Below are positions 48,556-57,222 of a stretch of DNA of 64,000 nt, one piece after another. The stretch comes from an uncultured bacterium. Its GTDB lineage: Bacteria > Hydrogenedentota > Hydrogenedentia > Hydrogenedentales > CAILVY01. The position numbers were made by a program, and so were the translations under genes. The stretch is from positions 1 through 64,000 of the forward strand of contig CALEDJ010000028.1 in the NCBI GenBank assembly GCA_937951485.1, given 5' to 3'. Numbering within the stretch: position 1 is the stretch's first letter; every line of letters begins with the position of its first letter. The notes beneath the pieces were generated by a model. It saw only the letters and a program-made list of their open reading frames with translations, ran no database searches and had not been told where the DNA came from.

Positions 48556-49737
48556 TTATGCGACGGGGAATAACGCGCTCCGCTGTTTTCCAGGCACACG
48601 GGAGGAGACGAGGGCGCAGAAAAGGGCAAAGACGGCGGCGGCGAAAAAGACGCGTTCATAGCCGAAACCGACCCACAGCGCACCCGCGACGGCGGGGATG
48701 CTCATGCTCGCTATATGGTTGATGGAGACGCCCATCGCCAGGGATGCGTTCAGTTCCTGGTGCGAGGCGGTCATGCGCGAGAGATACACGGACCTCGCGT
48801 TGCCGAGGGCGAAGAGCAGGTCGTCCAGCACGAAACACACGCAGGCGACAAGGCGCGCGGTGTCGGCGTCGCCGGTCAGTTGTCTGGCGTAGCCGTACCC
48901 CAGGCAGACCACGCAGAGCGCGATGCCGTCACAGACCATGACGAAACGCTCGCCCAGCCAGTCAATAACCATGCCCGCTAGCGGCTTGAAGACAATGCCG
49001 ATGATCGCCGCGAGCATCAGCAACCCTGCAATGGACGAGGCGGGCAGTCCGTAGATTTTGATGAGGACCCACGGCCCGAAGGTGATGAAAATCTGCTTGC
49101 GTGTGCCGAACAGAAATTCCAGCAGATAATAAAGTCGAAACTGCCCGCGGTACACCATCCGCGATCGCGGCTGATGCAGGTGGGGAATATACATCAACAT
49201 GTAGAAAAATCCGCCCAGCGCGGCAATCAGCGCGGCGATAAAGAACGCATTGGCATAGACGGGATGCGTTTTGTCGAGAAAAAGCCACACCCCGCCGGTG
49301 CCGATCACCACGCCGATGGTGCCGACTGCGCTGGCCTGTCCCATGCGGCGACCGCGATTGTTCTCGCTGCTCAACGCCAGAATGACCGACGCGCCGACCG
49401 GCTGCAGAAGGTGCAGGCCCGCACTTGCCAGGAGCATCATCGCAAGCATCGGCAGGAACTCCGTGCCGAAGAGTCCCAAGCCCGCCAGGCCGCCCGCAAG
49501 CCCCAGCGCGCCGACCATCCCGACACGCGTCACGGGCAGCATGCACAGTACCCCGGTCATCACCACGACCATTAACCCGGGGAACTCCCTCGGAAACTCC
49601 AGCCAGCCCCGGGCGTCCGCGCTCAGGCGAAACGTGTCCGCCAGGAAATTGTTGAAGATGGAATCGTTGATGCCTACCGCGACCGACATGCACACCACGG
49701 ATGCCATGTACAGCGCCATCTGACGTTTCGGGGGCAT
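48556..49737 (-). CDS. MFS transporter
   Basis: From the ATG at 49737 (AAAGGA upstream) the product is 393 residues with about 12 hydrophobic segments, starting MALYMASVVCMSVAVGINDSIF. The segment SENNRGRRMGQASAVGTIG after helix 4-5 and AGMVIDWLGERFVMVCDG between helices 8 and 9 resemble MFS loop motifs. Substrate unknown. It is divergent from the pair of GT-C-like genes. Confidence 0.85.
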   Translation of the reverse strand: MPPKRQMALYMASVVCMSVAVGINDSIFNNFLADTFRLSADARGWLEFPREFPGLMVVVMTGVLCMLPVTRVGMVGALGLAGGLAGLGLFGTEFLPMLAMMLLASAGLHLLQPVGASVILALSSENNRGRRMGQASAVGTIGVVIGTGGVWLFLDKTHPVYANAFFIAALIAALGGFFYMLMYIPHLHQPRSRMVYRGQFRLYYLLEFLFGTRKQIFITFGPWVLIKIYGLPASSIAGLLMLAAIIGIVFKPLAGMVIDWLGERFVMVCDGIALCVVCLGYGYARQLTGDADTARLVACVCFVLDDLLFALGNARSVYLSRMTASHQELNASLAMGVSINHIASMSIPAVAGALWVGFGYERVFFAAAVFALFCALVSSRVPGKQRSALFPVA

Positions 49738-49888
49738 TACATTCCTTTCGTTGCATGACACCGGGATGAAATGGCCCGAATAGTACACCATTCCCCAAGC
49801 CCTGATCATCAAACACCGGCTCGAAACGTTTCATCCCCGCAACGTACAATAGCGATGCATTCAACATGATGTTCATTGACTCAAACTT

Positions 49889-51667
49889 ATGACAGGTATT
49901 CCCGTGGGCGAAGAACTGAAAAAGAGTCGCCTTGTCCCCGCTGCCGTCATTGCGCTAGTCGCGGTGACACTGTCGGCCTTCGGCGTCAGCGTGTGGCAGC
50001 GCGCGTCCCATTTTGGTCTGACCGGCGGCGACATGGCCGGCGCATTCACGGCGGGCAGCACACTCATGGCGCGGCATTGGGACCGCGAAGGCGCGTGGAG
50101 ACTCCGCTTCGTCATGTATTGGGAACCTGATTCCATCGAGTATCCCACCCCCGCGTCGCGCACCCCTTACATTTCCTATCCGCCGGGATGCATTCTTCCT
50201 TTGTATGTTCTCGGGAAAATCAGTGCCCAAGGTCCATCAGTCCGCTTGACAGCGGGATACAACCTGGCCAATCAGGCCGCCATCGCCCTGTGTCTCGGCC
50301 TCATTGCGCTTATCTTGCTCTCGAAGATGGGATACCCGCTTCTATTGAGCCTGCTCTATTCGCTCCCGCCCATATTCCTGTACCTCTGGTTGCCGTCACC
50401 TTTTTACGAACATCAGATGGGCTATTTCGCCGACTCCGCGGTCATTTTGCCGTTCGTACTGTGCGTTCTCGTTGAAATCACGCGCGCCAATGTTCCTGAT
50501 GACCGGGAAAGAAAACCGCTGGCACTGCTTCAGGGCCTCATCGCTTTCTGGGGCATGTTCACGGACTGGCTGTTTGCATTCGTATTGTTGTGCGTCTGGG
50601 GCGTGCGGCTGTTCTCCGGCGAAATGAGAAGCAAGCCCGGCGTTATGTTCCGAAAAACGCTGATTTTCTGGACTCCCGCCGCGACCGCCCTCTTGCTTTT
50701 CTTTCTGCAACTGTGGCACCTCGACGCGATTCAACAGTTGGCCCTGCGATTCATACACCGCACTGGCATGGACGGCGGCGGCCTGAATGCATTGCGCCCG
50801 GTTCCCCGCGAGGTATTCTTCGGCGCACTTTTCACTTTCAACCTGCGCACACGCTTCTGGGAAACCTTTATCCCCGCCGCCTACGGAATGCCGGGAAAAA
50901 TCATTCTTCTCGCGGCCTGTGCCGCGCTCGCCATGAGTCTTACGGCCCTGGTCATTATCCGGCTACGCAAAAAGGCGATTCCAGATGAAATGCGCGTAAC
51001 GATATGGGCGGCATTTCTTCTGCTTGTCCCATGCCTGATGCACTCCCATATCTTCAAAAACCACAGTTCATTTCTGTTCCACTTTTTTTCCGTGCTGAAA
51101 CTCGCCCCGGCCATGGCGATTATCCCGTTTGTCCTCATCCCGACAACGTGTGTCGCACTGACATGCATCGTCCTTCGTTGGGATAGAGTCCTGCGCACCT
51201 GTATCGGCGTGGCGGTATTGCCGATGGTGATCATCCTGTGTGCGTGGTACCTCTACACACTGGGATGGCAGCGCGAACGGATGTACGGCGAACTCAATCT
51301 TGACATGCAGCGCGCGGCGCAATTTGTAGGCGCGCACACCGGATATCACGACGTCGTCTTTTCGCCGGAGGAAAACATTCCCCGACATTTCTACGTCTAT
51401 TCCATGAAGGTAACACATCAAGGACGGAGCATTGATCAAATCCGCGAAAGATTGGCGACCGTCTCCGGCGAATATGTCGTGAACCTCTTCCTGAAAAGCG
51501 ATACGGATTGCGATGGATATCCCGGACTTGAATTGCTCTGCGACCACGCCCGCGAAACCGTCCGGGAGGGAGAGTATATTCTGCACAAGATAGACAAACA
51601 CGATTTTGAAAAGGCATATTCGATGTGGCAACAAGTTCCGGATCAAAGTGATGGCAATATCTCGTGA
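49889..51667 (+). CDS. Polytopic membrane protein, GT-C-like, copy 1
   Basis: The 592-residue protein has about ten membrane helices and a soluble C-terminal part (from about residue 470: AAQFVGAHTGYHDVVFSPEE). Near the N-terminus, after helix 1, an extracytoplasmic loop carries REGAWRLRFVMYWEPDSIE and PYISYPPGCILPLYVLGK, and later LWLPSPFYEHQMGYFAD. The layout suggests a GT-C-type glycosyltransferase using a lipid-linked sugar, but no standard catalytic pair can be confirmed, so this is a tentative call. It is followed by a paralogue of exactly the same length, overlapping by 17 bases. Confidence 0.65.
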   Translation: MTGIPVGEELKKSRLVPAAVIALVAVTLSAFGVSVWQRASHFGLTGGDMAGAFTAGSTLMARHWDREGAWRLRFVMYWEPDSIEYPTPASRTPYISYPPGCILPLYVLGKISAQGPSVRLTAGYNLANQAAIALCLGLIALILLSKMGYPLLLSLLYSLPPIFLYLWLPSPFYEHQMGYFADSAVILPFVLCVLVEITRANVPDDRERKPLALLQGLIAFWGMFTDWLFAFVLLCVWGVRLFSGEMRSKPGVMFRKTLIFWTPAATALLLFFLQLWHLDAIQQLALRFIHRTGMDGGGLNALRPVPREVFFGALFTFNLRTRFWETFIPAAYGMPGKIILLAACAALAMSLTALVIIRLRKKAIPDEMRVTIWAAFLLLVPCLMHSHIFKNHSSFLFHFFSVLKLAPAMAIIPFVLIPTTCVALTCIVLRWDRVLRTCIGVAVLPMVIILCAWYLYTLGWQRERMYGELNLDMQRAAQFVGAHTGYHDVVFSPEENIPRHFYVYSMKVTHQGRSIDQIRERLATVSGEYVVNLFLKSDTDCDGYPGLELLCDHARETVREGEYILHKIDKHDFEKAYSMWQQVPDQSDGNIS

Positions 51668-53429
51668 CAGCACACCCAATGTTCGTTGCCACGCGATCAT
51701 ACCTGTGACGATCATGATAATCGGGACCGCGTTGTTCGGCCTTGGCGTCTGGCAGCGGTCGCACGCCTTCGGCGATGCCGGTCTCAGCATGGCCGGTTGG
51801 ACAACCGCCGGCTCCGCAGTCACGGCCGCCAACTGGTATCGGGAAGGGGCGTGGCGGCTTCGCTTTGTGATGTACTGGGCGCCCGATTCCGTCGAATTGG
51901 ATGCATTGGGACCACGAGAACCATACGTCTCCTTTCCGCCCGGCTCCATCATCCCAATCTATCTTCTCGCTAAACTGGCTCGACGCGATCCAACGCCCGC
52001 CATGGTGATGGGCTACAGCCTTTTCATTCATCTGATGACCACGCTGACCCTGGGGATGCTGGCATATTGTGCGGCGCGTCAAATGAAACTGCGCCCCGGC
52101 ATCGCGGGCATTTTTGCCATCGTGCCGATGGCGCTCTATCTATGGCTTCCGTCCCCGTTTTATGAGCATCAGATGGGCTATTTCTCCGACCAGGCCGTAA
52201 TGCTGCCATTTGCGGCATGCCTGCTGGTGGAGGTGCTCCTGTGGGACACCTCTGGCAAGATGCAGCGCCGATGTTTGCAGGGTTTACAGGCGGCGATACA
52301 GTTCTGGGGCGTATTCTCCGACTGGCTTTTTGTCTTTGTAGCGGCGTGTCTATGGCTTGTTCGCGCGCTGCGCGGCGACTTCGGCCCCAGGCCATTGCCT
52401 TGGCTGGGACGCGCCATCCGTTACTGGGCGCCGGCGGCGTTGGCGCTGGCGATCTACGCAGCCCAACTCTGGCACTTGGGCGCGTTCGAGGATGTTGTAA
52501 GCCGCTTTCAACTGCGCGCAGGCGTGGGGGAGGAGCGCAAGTACGCGGTGCAACGAGGTCACGACGCGTTTTCCTTCAGCGGCGCATATGGCGCGGGCAC
52601 ACGCTTCTGGCGACAACATATGAAGGACGGCTACGGCCGCCAAGGACGGACCTTGATCGGCGTGACGCTGGCCGCCGTCGTCGTTTCCACATGCGCGATG
52701 GCTGGCCTGCGTCTGCGCAAAAAACCGATACCTTCCCCGTTGTCCCTGTGCGCATCCCTGGGATTTCTTGCCTTGGCCCCATGTCTGTTCTACTTGCTGG
52801 TGTTCCAGCAGCATTGCTCCTATTTCCTGCATGCCTTCACAGCGCTCAAATTTGCCCTTCCCATTGCGGTAGTTCCCTTCGCGGCGCTGCCCGCCGCTGT
52901 CGCGGCGCTGGCGGCGGCACGGATTCGCACACCCAGAGTAAAAGGGACTCTGGAGTGGGGCATGGCCGGGCTGGCGCTGGCATGCACTGTAGGCTATCTG
53001 TGGACGCTGGCGCCGGCGCGCGGCGCGATCTACCGTGCACAGCCCAAGGACCACATCGCCCCGGCCCGATTCATCGGCGCGCACACCGGCTATAAGGATG
53101 TGGTCTTTTCCCCCGATCATGCCATCGCTGATCGCCCACCCCAGGTCATCGTCTATTCCTTCAAACAAGTTCATAAAATTGAAGAACTGTCAGACATCCT
53201 TAAAATCACCGACCGTATTGATAAGGATTTTACGCTGAATATCTTTCTTCGCAACGCTTCCACGCCGTTGACTGACAGACTACAGAAGATTTCGCAGCAT
53301 GCGTCCGAACGCATCGAATACGAAGGGATGGTGCTGCTGAAGATGCCCCGAAATGCGTTCTACGCACTTGTATCCAACTTGGAGAACGCTCCGGACCCCG
53401 CGATAATGTCCAATGCAGGCGCAAGATAA
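51651..53429 (+). CDS. Polytopic membrane protein, GT-C-like, copy 2
   Basis: From the ATG at 51651 this product is also 592 residues and is a clear tandem paralogue of the preceding gene: shared YREGAWRLRFVMYWAPDSVE, PYVSFPPGSIIPIYLLAK, WLPSPFYEHQMGYFSD and FIGAHTGYKDVVFSPDH. The two are diverged strongly elsewhere, so the duplication is old. The start overlaps gene 1 by 17 bases, so translation is likely coupled. Its 3' end overlaps the convergent DUF2851 gene by 70 bp. Function inferred as for copy 1. Confidence 0.65.
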   Translation: MAISRDSTPNVRCHAIIPVTIMIIGTALFGLGVWQRSHAFGDAGLSMAGWTTAGSAVTAANWYREGAWRLRFVMYWAPDSVELDALGPREPYVSFPPGSIIPIYLLAKLARRDPTPAMVMGYSLFIHLMTTLTLGMLAYCAARQMKLRPGIAGIFAIVPMALYLWLPSPFYEHQMGYFSDQAVMLPFAACLLVEVLLWDTSGKMQRRCLQGLQAAIQFWGVFSDWLFVFVAACLWLVRALRGDFGPRPLPWLGRAIRYWAPAALALAIYAAQLWHLGAFEDVVSRFQLRAGVGEERKYAVQRGHDAFSFSGAYGAGTRFWRQHMKDGYGRQGRTLIGVTLAAVVVSTCAMAGLRLRKKPIPSPLSLCASLGFLALAPCLFYLLVFQQHCSYFLHAFTALKFALPIAVVPFAALPAAVAALAAARIRTPRVKGTLEWGMAGLALACTVGYLWTLAPARGAIYRAQPKDHIAPARFIGAHTGYKDVVFSPDHAIADRPPQVIVYSFKQVHKIEELSDILKITDRIDKDFTLNIFLRNASTPLTDRLQKISQHASERIEYEGMVLLKMPRNAFYALVSNLENAPDPAIMSNAGAR

Positions 53430-54835
53430 TGCGCGAGCGGACAGTTTGTGCACGAGGGATTGGAGGCACACCAGTCCTGGTGAATCTGCAAGAGTCCCTG
53501 CTGCAACTGGAAACTGGATTTCACGCCGGCCTCGTCATGGAAAAGGCGGGGCATCATGCGCTGCGTCAGATGGTTCTCCGGTTCAGGCGGCAGCGCACGA
53601 AAGAACGCCAGAATCTTTTCCTCACGGGACTGGTCACGGCGCATCCGCGCCAGCGCCAACGCCGCCGGTACGAACACGTTGCCGATGATAGATCGTATCC
53701 GGCCCGCGCCGATGGGCGCGGTGGGGCGTTCCATACGCTTGCCGGTCCACGTGCAGTGCTCCGACCAGAATCCCAGCGCCTTGGGGAAAAGCGCCTCGAA
53801 TGCACGACGGCGCTGCAAAGGCGACGCGTCGCCACGCCAGACCTTTTCCAGCGACGCAACCAGACCATCGCTCGCGGTGCGCGCAATGAACAACGCGGAC
53901 CCCGAAAGCCGCCGCTCCGGGTTATTGTTCGGGCGCACACCGATGCGACGCCATTCCAGGGGCAGGCTGCGCAATCCATCCAGCGCGTCGCGGCGGATCG
54001 CGCTCAGTCGCCCATAGTGCGGCGCGGTCGCCGAATCTTCAGGCAACGATTCCGGCATCAGGCCGCCAATCTGCAGCAGCGCTGTTTCAAGGATCATCGG
54101 GTCCCGCTGCGCCAATTGCCGCGCCCGATCATAGGGCAGGTGCCGCGCGATGGCCCGGAAATGATGCTTGAAATGGGAAAAACCGCATGCGTACATGAAC
54201 GCCTCGTACACGGCCTGGTCCATGCCCGCATGGTCCATGCGTTCGCGCATGGCGCGCGCTTTGTTCAGCATGCGCCATTCCCCCGCGAGGCGCAGCAAGT
54301 TCAACATCACGGGCGCGCCGAACCGCAGCACCAAATCGGCGCATTGCCCTGGATTGTCCGCGGTGCCCGCGTCTCTTTCGTCATTGGCGATCATCTCTGC
54401 AATCGCGCGCAGGTCAGGGCGAAGCAGCGGCCCTATTTCCAGCGTAGCCACCCTGCGTCCCGTGGCGGTCATCGCGGGCGTGTCCGGCCCGGCAGACAAC
54501 ACCACATGAAGAATCACCTGCTCATAGCGGGAATCCCGGTGATGCCCGTGGCTTTTCCAGTCGCCGGAATAGAGATGTACTTCCACGTCGCCGGAATAGA
54601 GCCGGTCATTAAATTCGATCTGCGCGCCCCGGAAATCCGGTCCATCCTGGCGGTTCCACCATCCCGGCGACACCACCCGGATACGTTGCCCCTCCGTCGT
54701 ACACAGCCCTTCCGGGGGCAACAACTGGTCGTACCAGATGCCTTGCAGGATTTCCTCGCGGACCGGCGCGTCTTCCTCGCGCACCCCTGTCGGCGCAGGG
54801 CGCAGCAACGCGTATCGTTCCGAGAAAACAGCCAT
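53360..54835 (-). CDS. DUF2851 family protein
   Basis: The 491-residue product (from the ATG at 54835) matches the DUF2851 family: QGIWYDQLLPPEGLCTTEGQ, VVSPGWWNRQDGPDFRGAQI, GDVEVHLYSGDWKSHGHHRD and at the C-terminus QIHQDWCASNPSCTNCPLAHYL, a cysteine-containing end. The family is widespread in Bacteroidota, Chloroflexota and PVC-type bacteria and has no assigned function; the WHxHxxD-like region near the N-terminus looks nuclease-like, which is speculation. It overlaps the end of the GT-C-like gene by 70 bases, tail to tail. Confidence 0.85.
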   Translation of the reverse strand: MAVFSERYALLRPAPTGVREEDAPVREEILQGIWYDQLLPPEGLCTTEGQRIRVVSPGWWNRQDGPDFRGAQIEFNDRLYSGDVEVHLYSGDWKSHGHHRDSRYEQVILHVVLSAGPDTPAMTATGRRVATLEIGPLLRPDLRAIAEMIANDERDAGTADNPGQCADLVLRFGAPVMLNLLRLAGEWRMLNKARAMRERMDHAGMDQAVYEAFMYACGFSHFKHHFRAIARHLPYDRARQLAQRDPMILETALLQIGGLMPESLPEDSATAPHYGRLSAIRRDALDGLRSLPLEWRRIGVRPNNNPERRLSGSALFIARTASDGLVASLEKVWRGDASPLQRRRAFEALFPKALGFWSEHCTWTGKRMERPTAPIGAGRIRSIIGNVFVPAALALARMRRDQSREEKILAFFRALPPEPENHLTQRMMPRLFHDEAGVKSSFQLQQGLLQIHQDWCASNPSCTNCPLAHYLAPALDIIAGSGAFSKLDTSA

Positions 54836-54989
54836 CGCGCACTCCAGCACCTTGGGGCGCTGCTGCCAACGCCCCTTTGGCCTGTCTCTTTGCCGGCAAA
54901 CTGCAACCCCCTCCGGATGGCAACCTCGCCTTCCGGAGGGGGCATTTTACACTATCGCATCTTTGCCGTTGCAGGAGATTCGGGATCCA

Positions 54990-55370
54990 TCATGAAGCCT
55001 GGACCACGAATTCTATCGGCGTCTGCATTATCCGACCCTTGATATTTACCGTGAGCAGTCCGCGAATGATGTATTGACCCGCATTGTCCAGCGGGTCCAC
55101 GAAGGTCGCTTCCGCGAAGACGATGCAGCGGCCCTTGGTCACCGCGACGCCCATACTCTCGAAAAGCGTCTGCAAGCCCTCGGCGTCCAGCGCTGCGGCG
55201 AAAGTGCCGCCTGTCTGGCCCGCCAACTGCTGCAATTCCGTGAAATCAATACCCGTCCCAAGCCCGACGGAAAACACGGGGATTTCCGCAAGTTGGGCCT
55301 TGTCTATCACGCTCTGCATCGTACAATTATAAGAGGCGGTATCCTCGCCCTCTACACTAATTTCTGGCAA
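54990..55370 (-). pseudogene. 5'-truncated VWA-domain protein remnant
   Basis: The 126-codon frame matches only the C-terminal half of a von Willebrand A domain: EGEDTASYNCTMQSVIDKAQ, PVFSVGLGTGIDF, LQQLAGQTGGTFAAALDA, followed by a beta-sandwich-like tail. The conserved DxSxS metal site, which lies N-terminal, is missing, and the sequence upstream (beyond 55370) holds no matching frame. The first codon would be TTG without a ribosome site. A deleted or decayed gene is the simplest reading. Confidence 0.75.
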
Positions 55371-55799
55371 GGGGCTGTCTCAATCTTCTTGTCAGAGAGA
55401 GATCTTGCCTTCTCGCACACTCATTTGCGCCCAAAGTCCCCATGCGGCGATCCTTCCTCTCATTGCCCCCTTATCGCCATGATAAGCAACCCCAAGGCTT
55501 TCAGCCATCTTTATACCATGCTTTGCTATGGGTGTCAAGAAGAATTGAATGCTGGCCCGCGAATAAGGAACGCGGTTGGATACCGCATCTGCTTTTTCCC
55601 CACAGTAGATATGCCATCTTGTCACTTCCTCATTTGGAGTGCGCCCTTGCGACAAACAACAATGACAACAAACTGCTTGCCCCCCGCCCACAGGCGTCCC
55701 CTTCAGGGCAAACAGTTCGCCACCCCCGTCCCCAAATAACAACACTCCACCCTTTCCCCCTCACCAGCAGTCTGAATATGCGTTTCCTTCAGACTGTTA

Positions 55800-55862
55800 T
55801 CACAGTCCCATCAGGGCCCGCAAGTCAGCGAGCAATCTACGCAACAGCCACAACATTTTCAT
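55800..55862 (-). CDS. Possible 20-residue leader-like peptide
   Basis: ATG at 55862 lies just after TAAGGAGAA and opens a 20-codon frame (MKMLWLLRRLLADLRALMGL) ending in TGA. The peptide is amphipathic, with Leu and Arg spaced like a helix. A 9-bp stem hairpin lies just downstream. No homologue is recognised; it may be chance. Confidence 0.25.
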   Translation of the reverse strand: MKMLWLLRRLLADLRALMGL

Positions 55863-56017
55863 TTCTCCTTATCCGTTTAAACCGCCAGTTATCAACGCAA
55901 ACGCAGCACGTTTGCCGACTTGGAAATACGGCACCATCATGTGCCGTGGGTCTTTATAACATGCCTTCATCCACCTGTCAAGAAAATGCCTCAATCAAGA
56001 ATAATCGTTCCATTTGA

Positions 56018-56097
56018 ACCGAGTGAAGTGATTATTCTCATAGCCCCGTCATTGGCAGCGAGGCGATGCCCTGCGCCGCCGAGTGAAGTAATCGGAA
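56018..56097. repeat. REP-like element with GAGTGAAGT direct repeats
   Basis: CGAGTGAAGTGATT and CGAGTGAAGTAATC flank GTCATTGGCAGCGAGGCGAT, the form of the dispersed repeat often seen as CGTCATTGCGAGC-GAAGCAATC in many genomes. Confidence 0.5.
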
Positions 56098-56150
56098 GCA
56101 CATCGGATATCCAAGAAATGATGCCGGCGTTGTCTGCATTACGCGCATAT

Positions 56151-56179
56151 TTGCGGTCCGCGTGGAGAATGGGTATAAC
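56151..56179 (+). promoter_or_regulatory. Sigma70-type promoter of the aldo/keto reductase gene
   Basis: TTGCGG (56151-56156) and TATAAC (56174-56179) are separated by 17 bp, about 62 bp upstream of the ATG at 56241. Confidence 0.5.
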
Positions 56180-56240
56180 AGTTTCACACGCCAATGCAAG
56201 GCTTTTGGGCTGATGTCACACCGGAAAAAAGGATGCTGCG

Positions 56241-57221
56241 ATGGAATATGTGCGGTTCGGCAAAACAGGGTTGTTGGTTTCAGAAGTGTGTCTGGGGACG
56301 ATGACTTTCGGCAACGAAGCGGACGAGACGATGTCGCAGGCCATTATGGACCGTGCCCTGGAGTTGGGCATCAATTTCTTTGATTCGGCCCACAACTATA
56401 ACAAAGGCGAGACGGAGCGCATCGTGGGGCGTTGGATGGGGTCTCATCGCCATGAGATTATTCTCACCTCAAAGGTGTTTTTTCCTGCCGGCGGCGGACG
56501 CAATGACCAGGGATTATCCCGCCGGAATATTCTGATGGCGGTCGAGGAGTCGTTGCGTCGCCTGCAAACGGACTATATTGACATTCTTTATCTGCATCAT
56601 TGGGACGAGCATGCGGATATCGAACAGTCCCTTTCAGCCGTGGACGACCTGGTGCGGCAGGGAAAGGTGATTTACTGCGGCGTGTCGAATTTTGCGGCCT
56701 GGCAGACAATGAAAGCCATTGCGACGGCAGACCGCCGTAACTATCCGCCCATCGTGTGCATGCAGCCGATGTACAGCCTGCTGAAACGCCAGGCCGAGGT
56801 GGAGTTGTTTCCCCTGGCGGCGCATGAGGGCCTGGCAGTGTGCCCTTACAACGCCATCGCAGCCGGCGTACTCACGGGCAAATACTTGGAAGGGGGAAAG
56901 GGCAGAATTACCGAAACGGAAATGTACCGCCAGCGCTATGCGAATCCGCAATATGTGACAATCACGCGGCGTTTCGTGCGGTATGCAAGGAAAAAAGGCC
57001 TGTCGCCGGCGGCACTTGCGGCGGCCTGGGTGATGACGCATCCGATAGTGACCTCCACCATTCTGGGAGCGCGAACGCTGGAACAGTTCAACGATACGCT
57101 GGCGTGTCTGGATATCCGGCTGACCGCCAGGCAGCGCATGGAAATCACCCGATTATCCGTGGAACCCCCGCTGGCCACCGACCGAGAACCGATGGACGCC
57201 ATGAAAACGCGCGGCTGGTAG
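56241..57221 (+). CDS. Aldo/keto reductase
   Basis: The 326-residue TIM-barrel oxidoreductase has the full catalytic tetrad: D48 and Y53 in FFDSAHNYNKGE, K78 in LTSKVFFP and H119 or H120 in YLHHWDEH. The NADPH site is indicated by STILGARTLEQFNDTL near the C-terminus. It resembles the YajO/YhdN-type group acting on aldehydes or sugars. It converges on the STN-domain lipoprotein gene with a 1-bp gap. Confidence 0.93.
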   Translation: MEYVRFGKTGLLVSEVCLGTMTFGNEADETMSQAIMDRALELGINFFDSAHNYNKGETERIVGRWMGSHRHEIILTSKVFFPAGGGRNDQGLSRRNILMAVEESLRRLQTDYIDILYLHHWDEHADIEQSLSAVDDLVRQGKVIYCGVSNFAAWQTMKAIATADRRNYPPIVCMQPMYSLLKRQAEVELFPLAAHEGLAVCPYNAIAAGVLTGKYLEGGKGRITETEMYRQRYANPQYVTITRRFVRYARKKGLSPAALAAAWVMTHPIVTSTILGARTLEQFNDTLACLDIRLTARQRMEITRLSVEPPLATDREPMDAMKTRGW

Positions 57222-57222
57222 T

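Larger units (their letters stand above)
55371..56240. other. Gene-poor region of 870 bp, with a remnant and repeats
   Basis: No protein family is recognised. It includes the half-palindrome TTTGGAGTGCGC near 55633, a hairpin (CAGTCTGAA with TTCAGACTG) at about 55769-55799, a 20-codon frame with a good ribosome site (listed separately), and REP-like repeats at 56000-56100 with GAGTGAAGT direct repeats. It probably results from decay following the loss of the VWA gene's front half. Confidence 0.55.
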
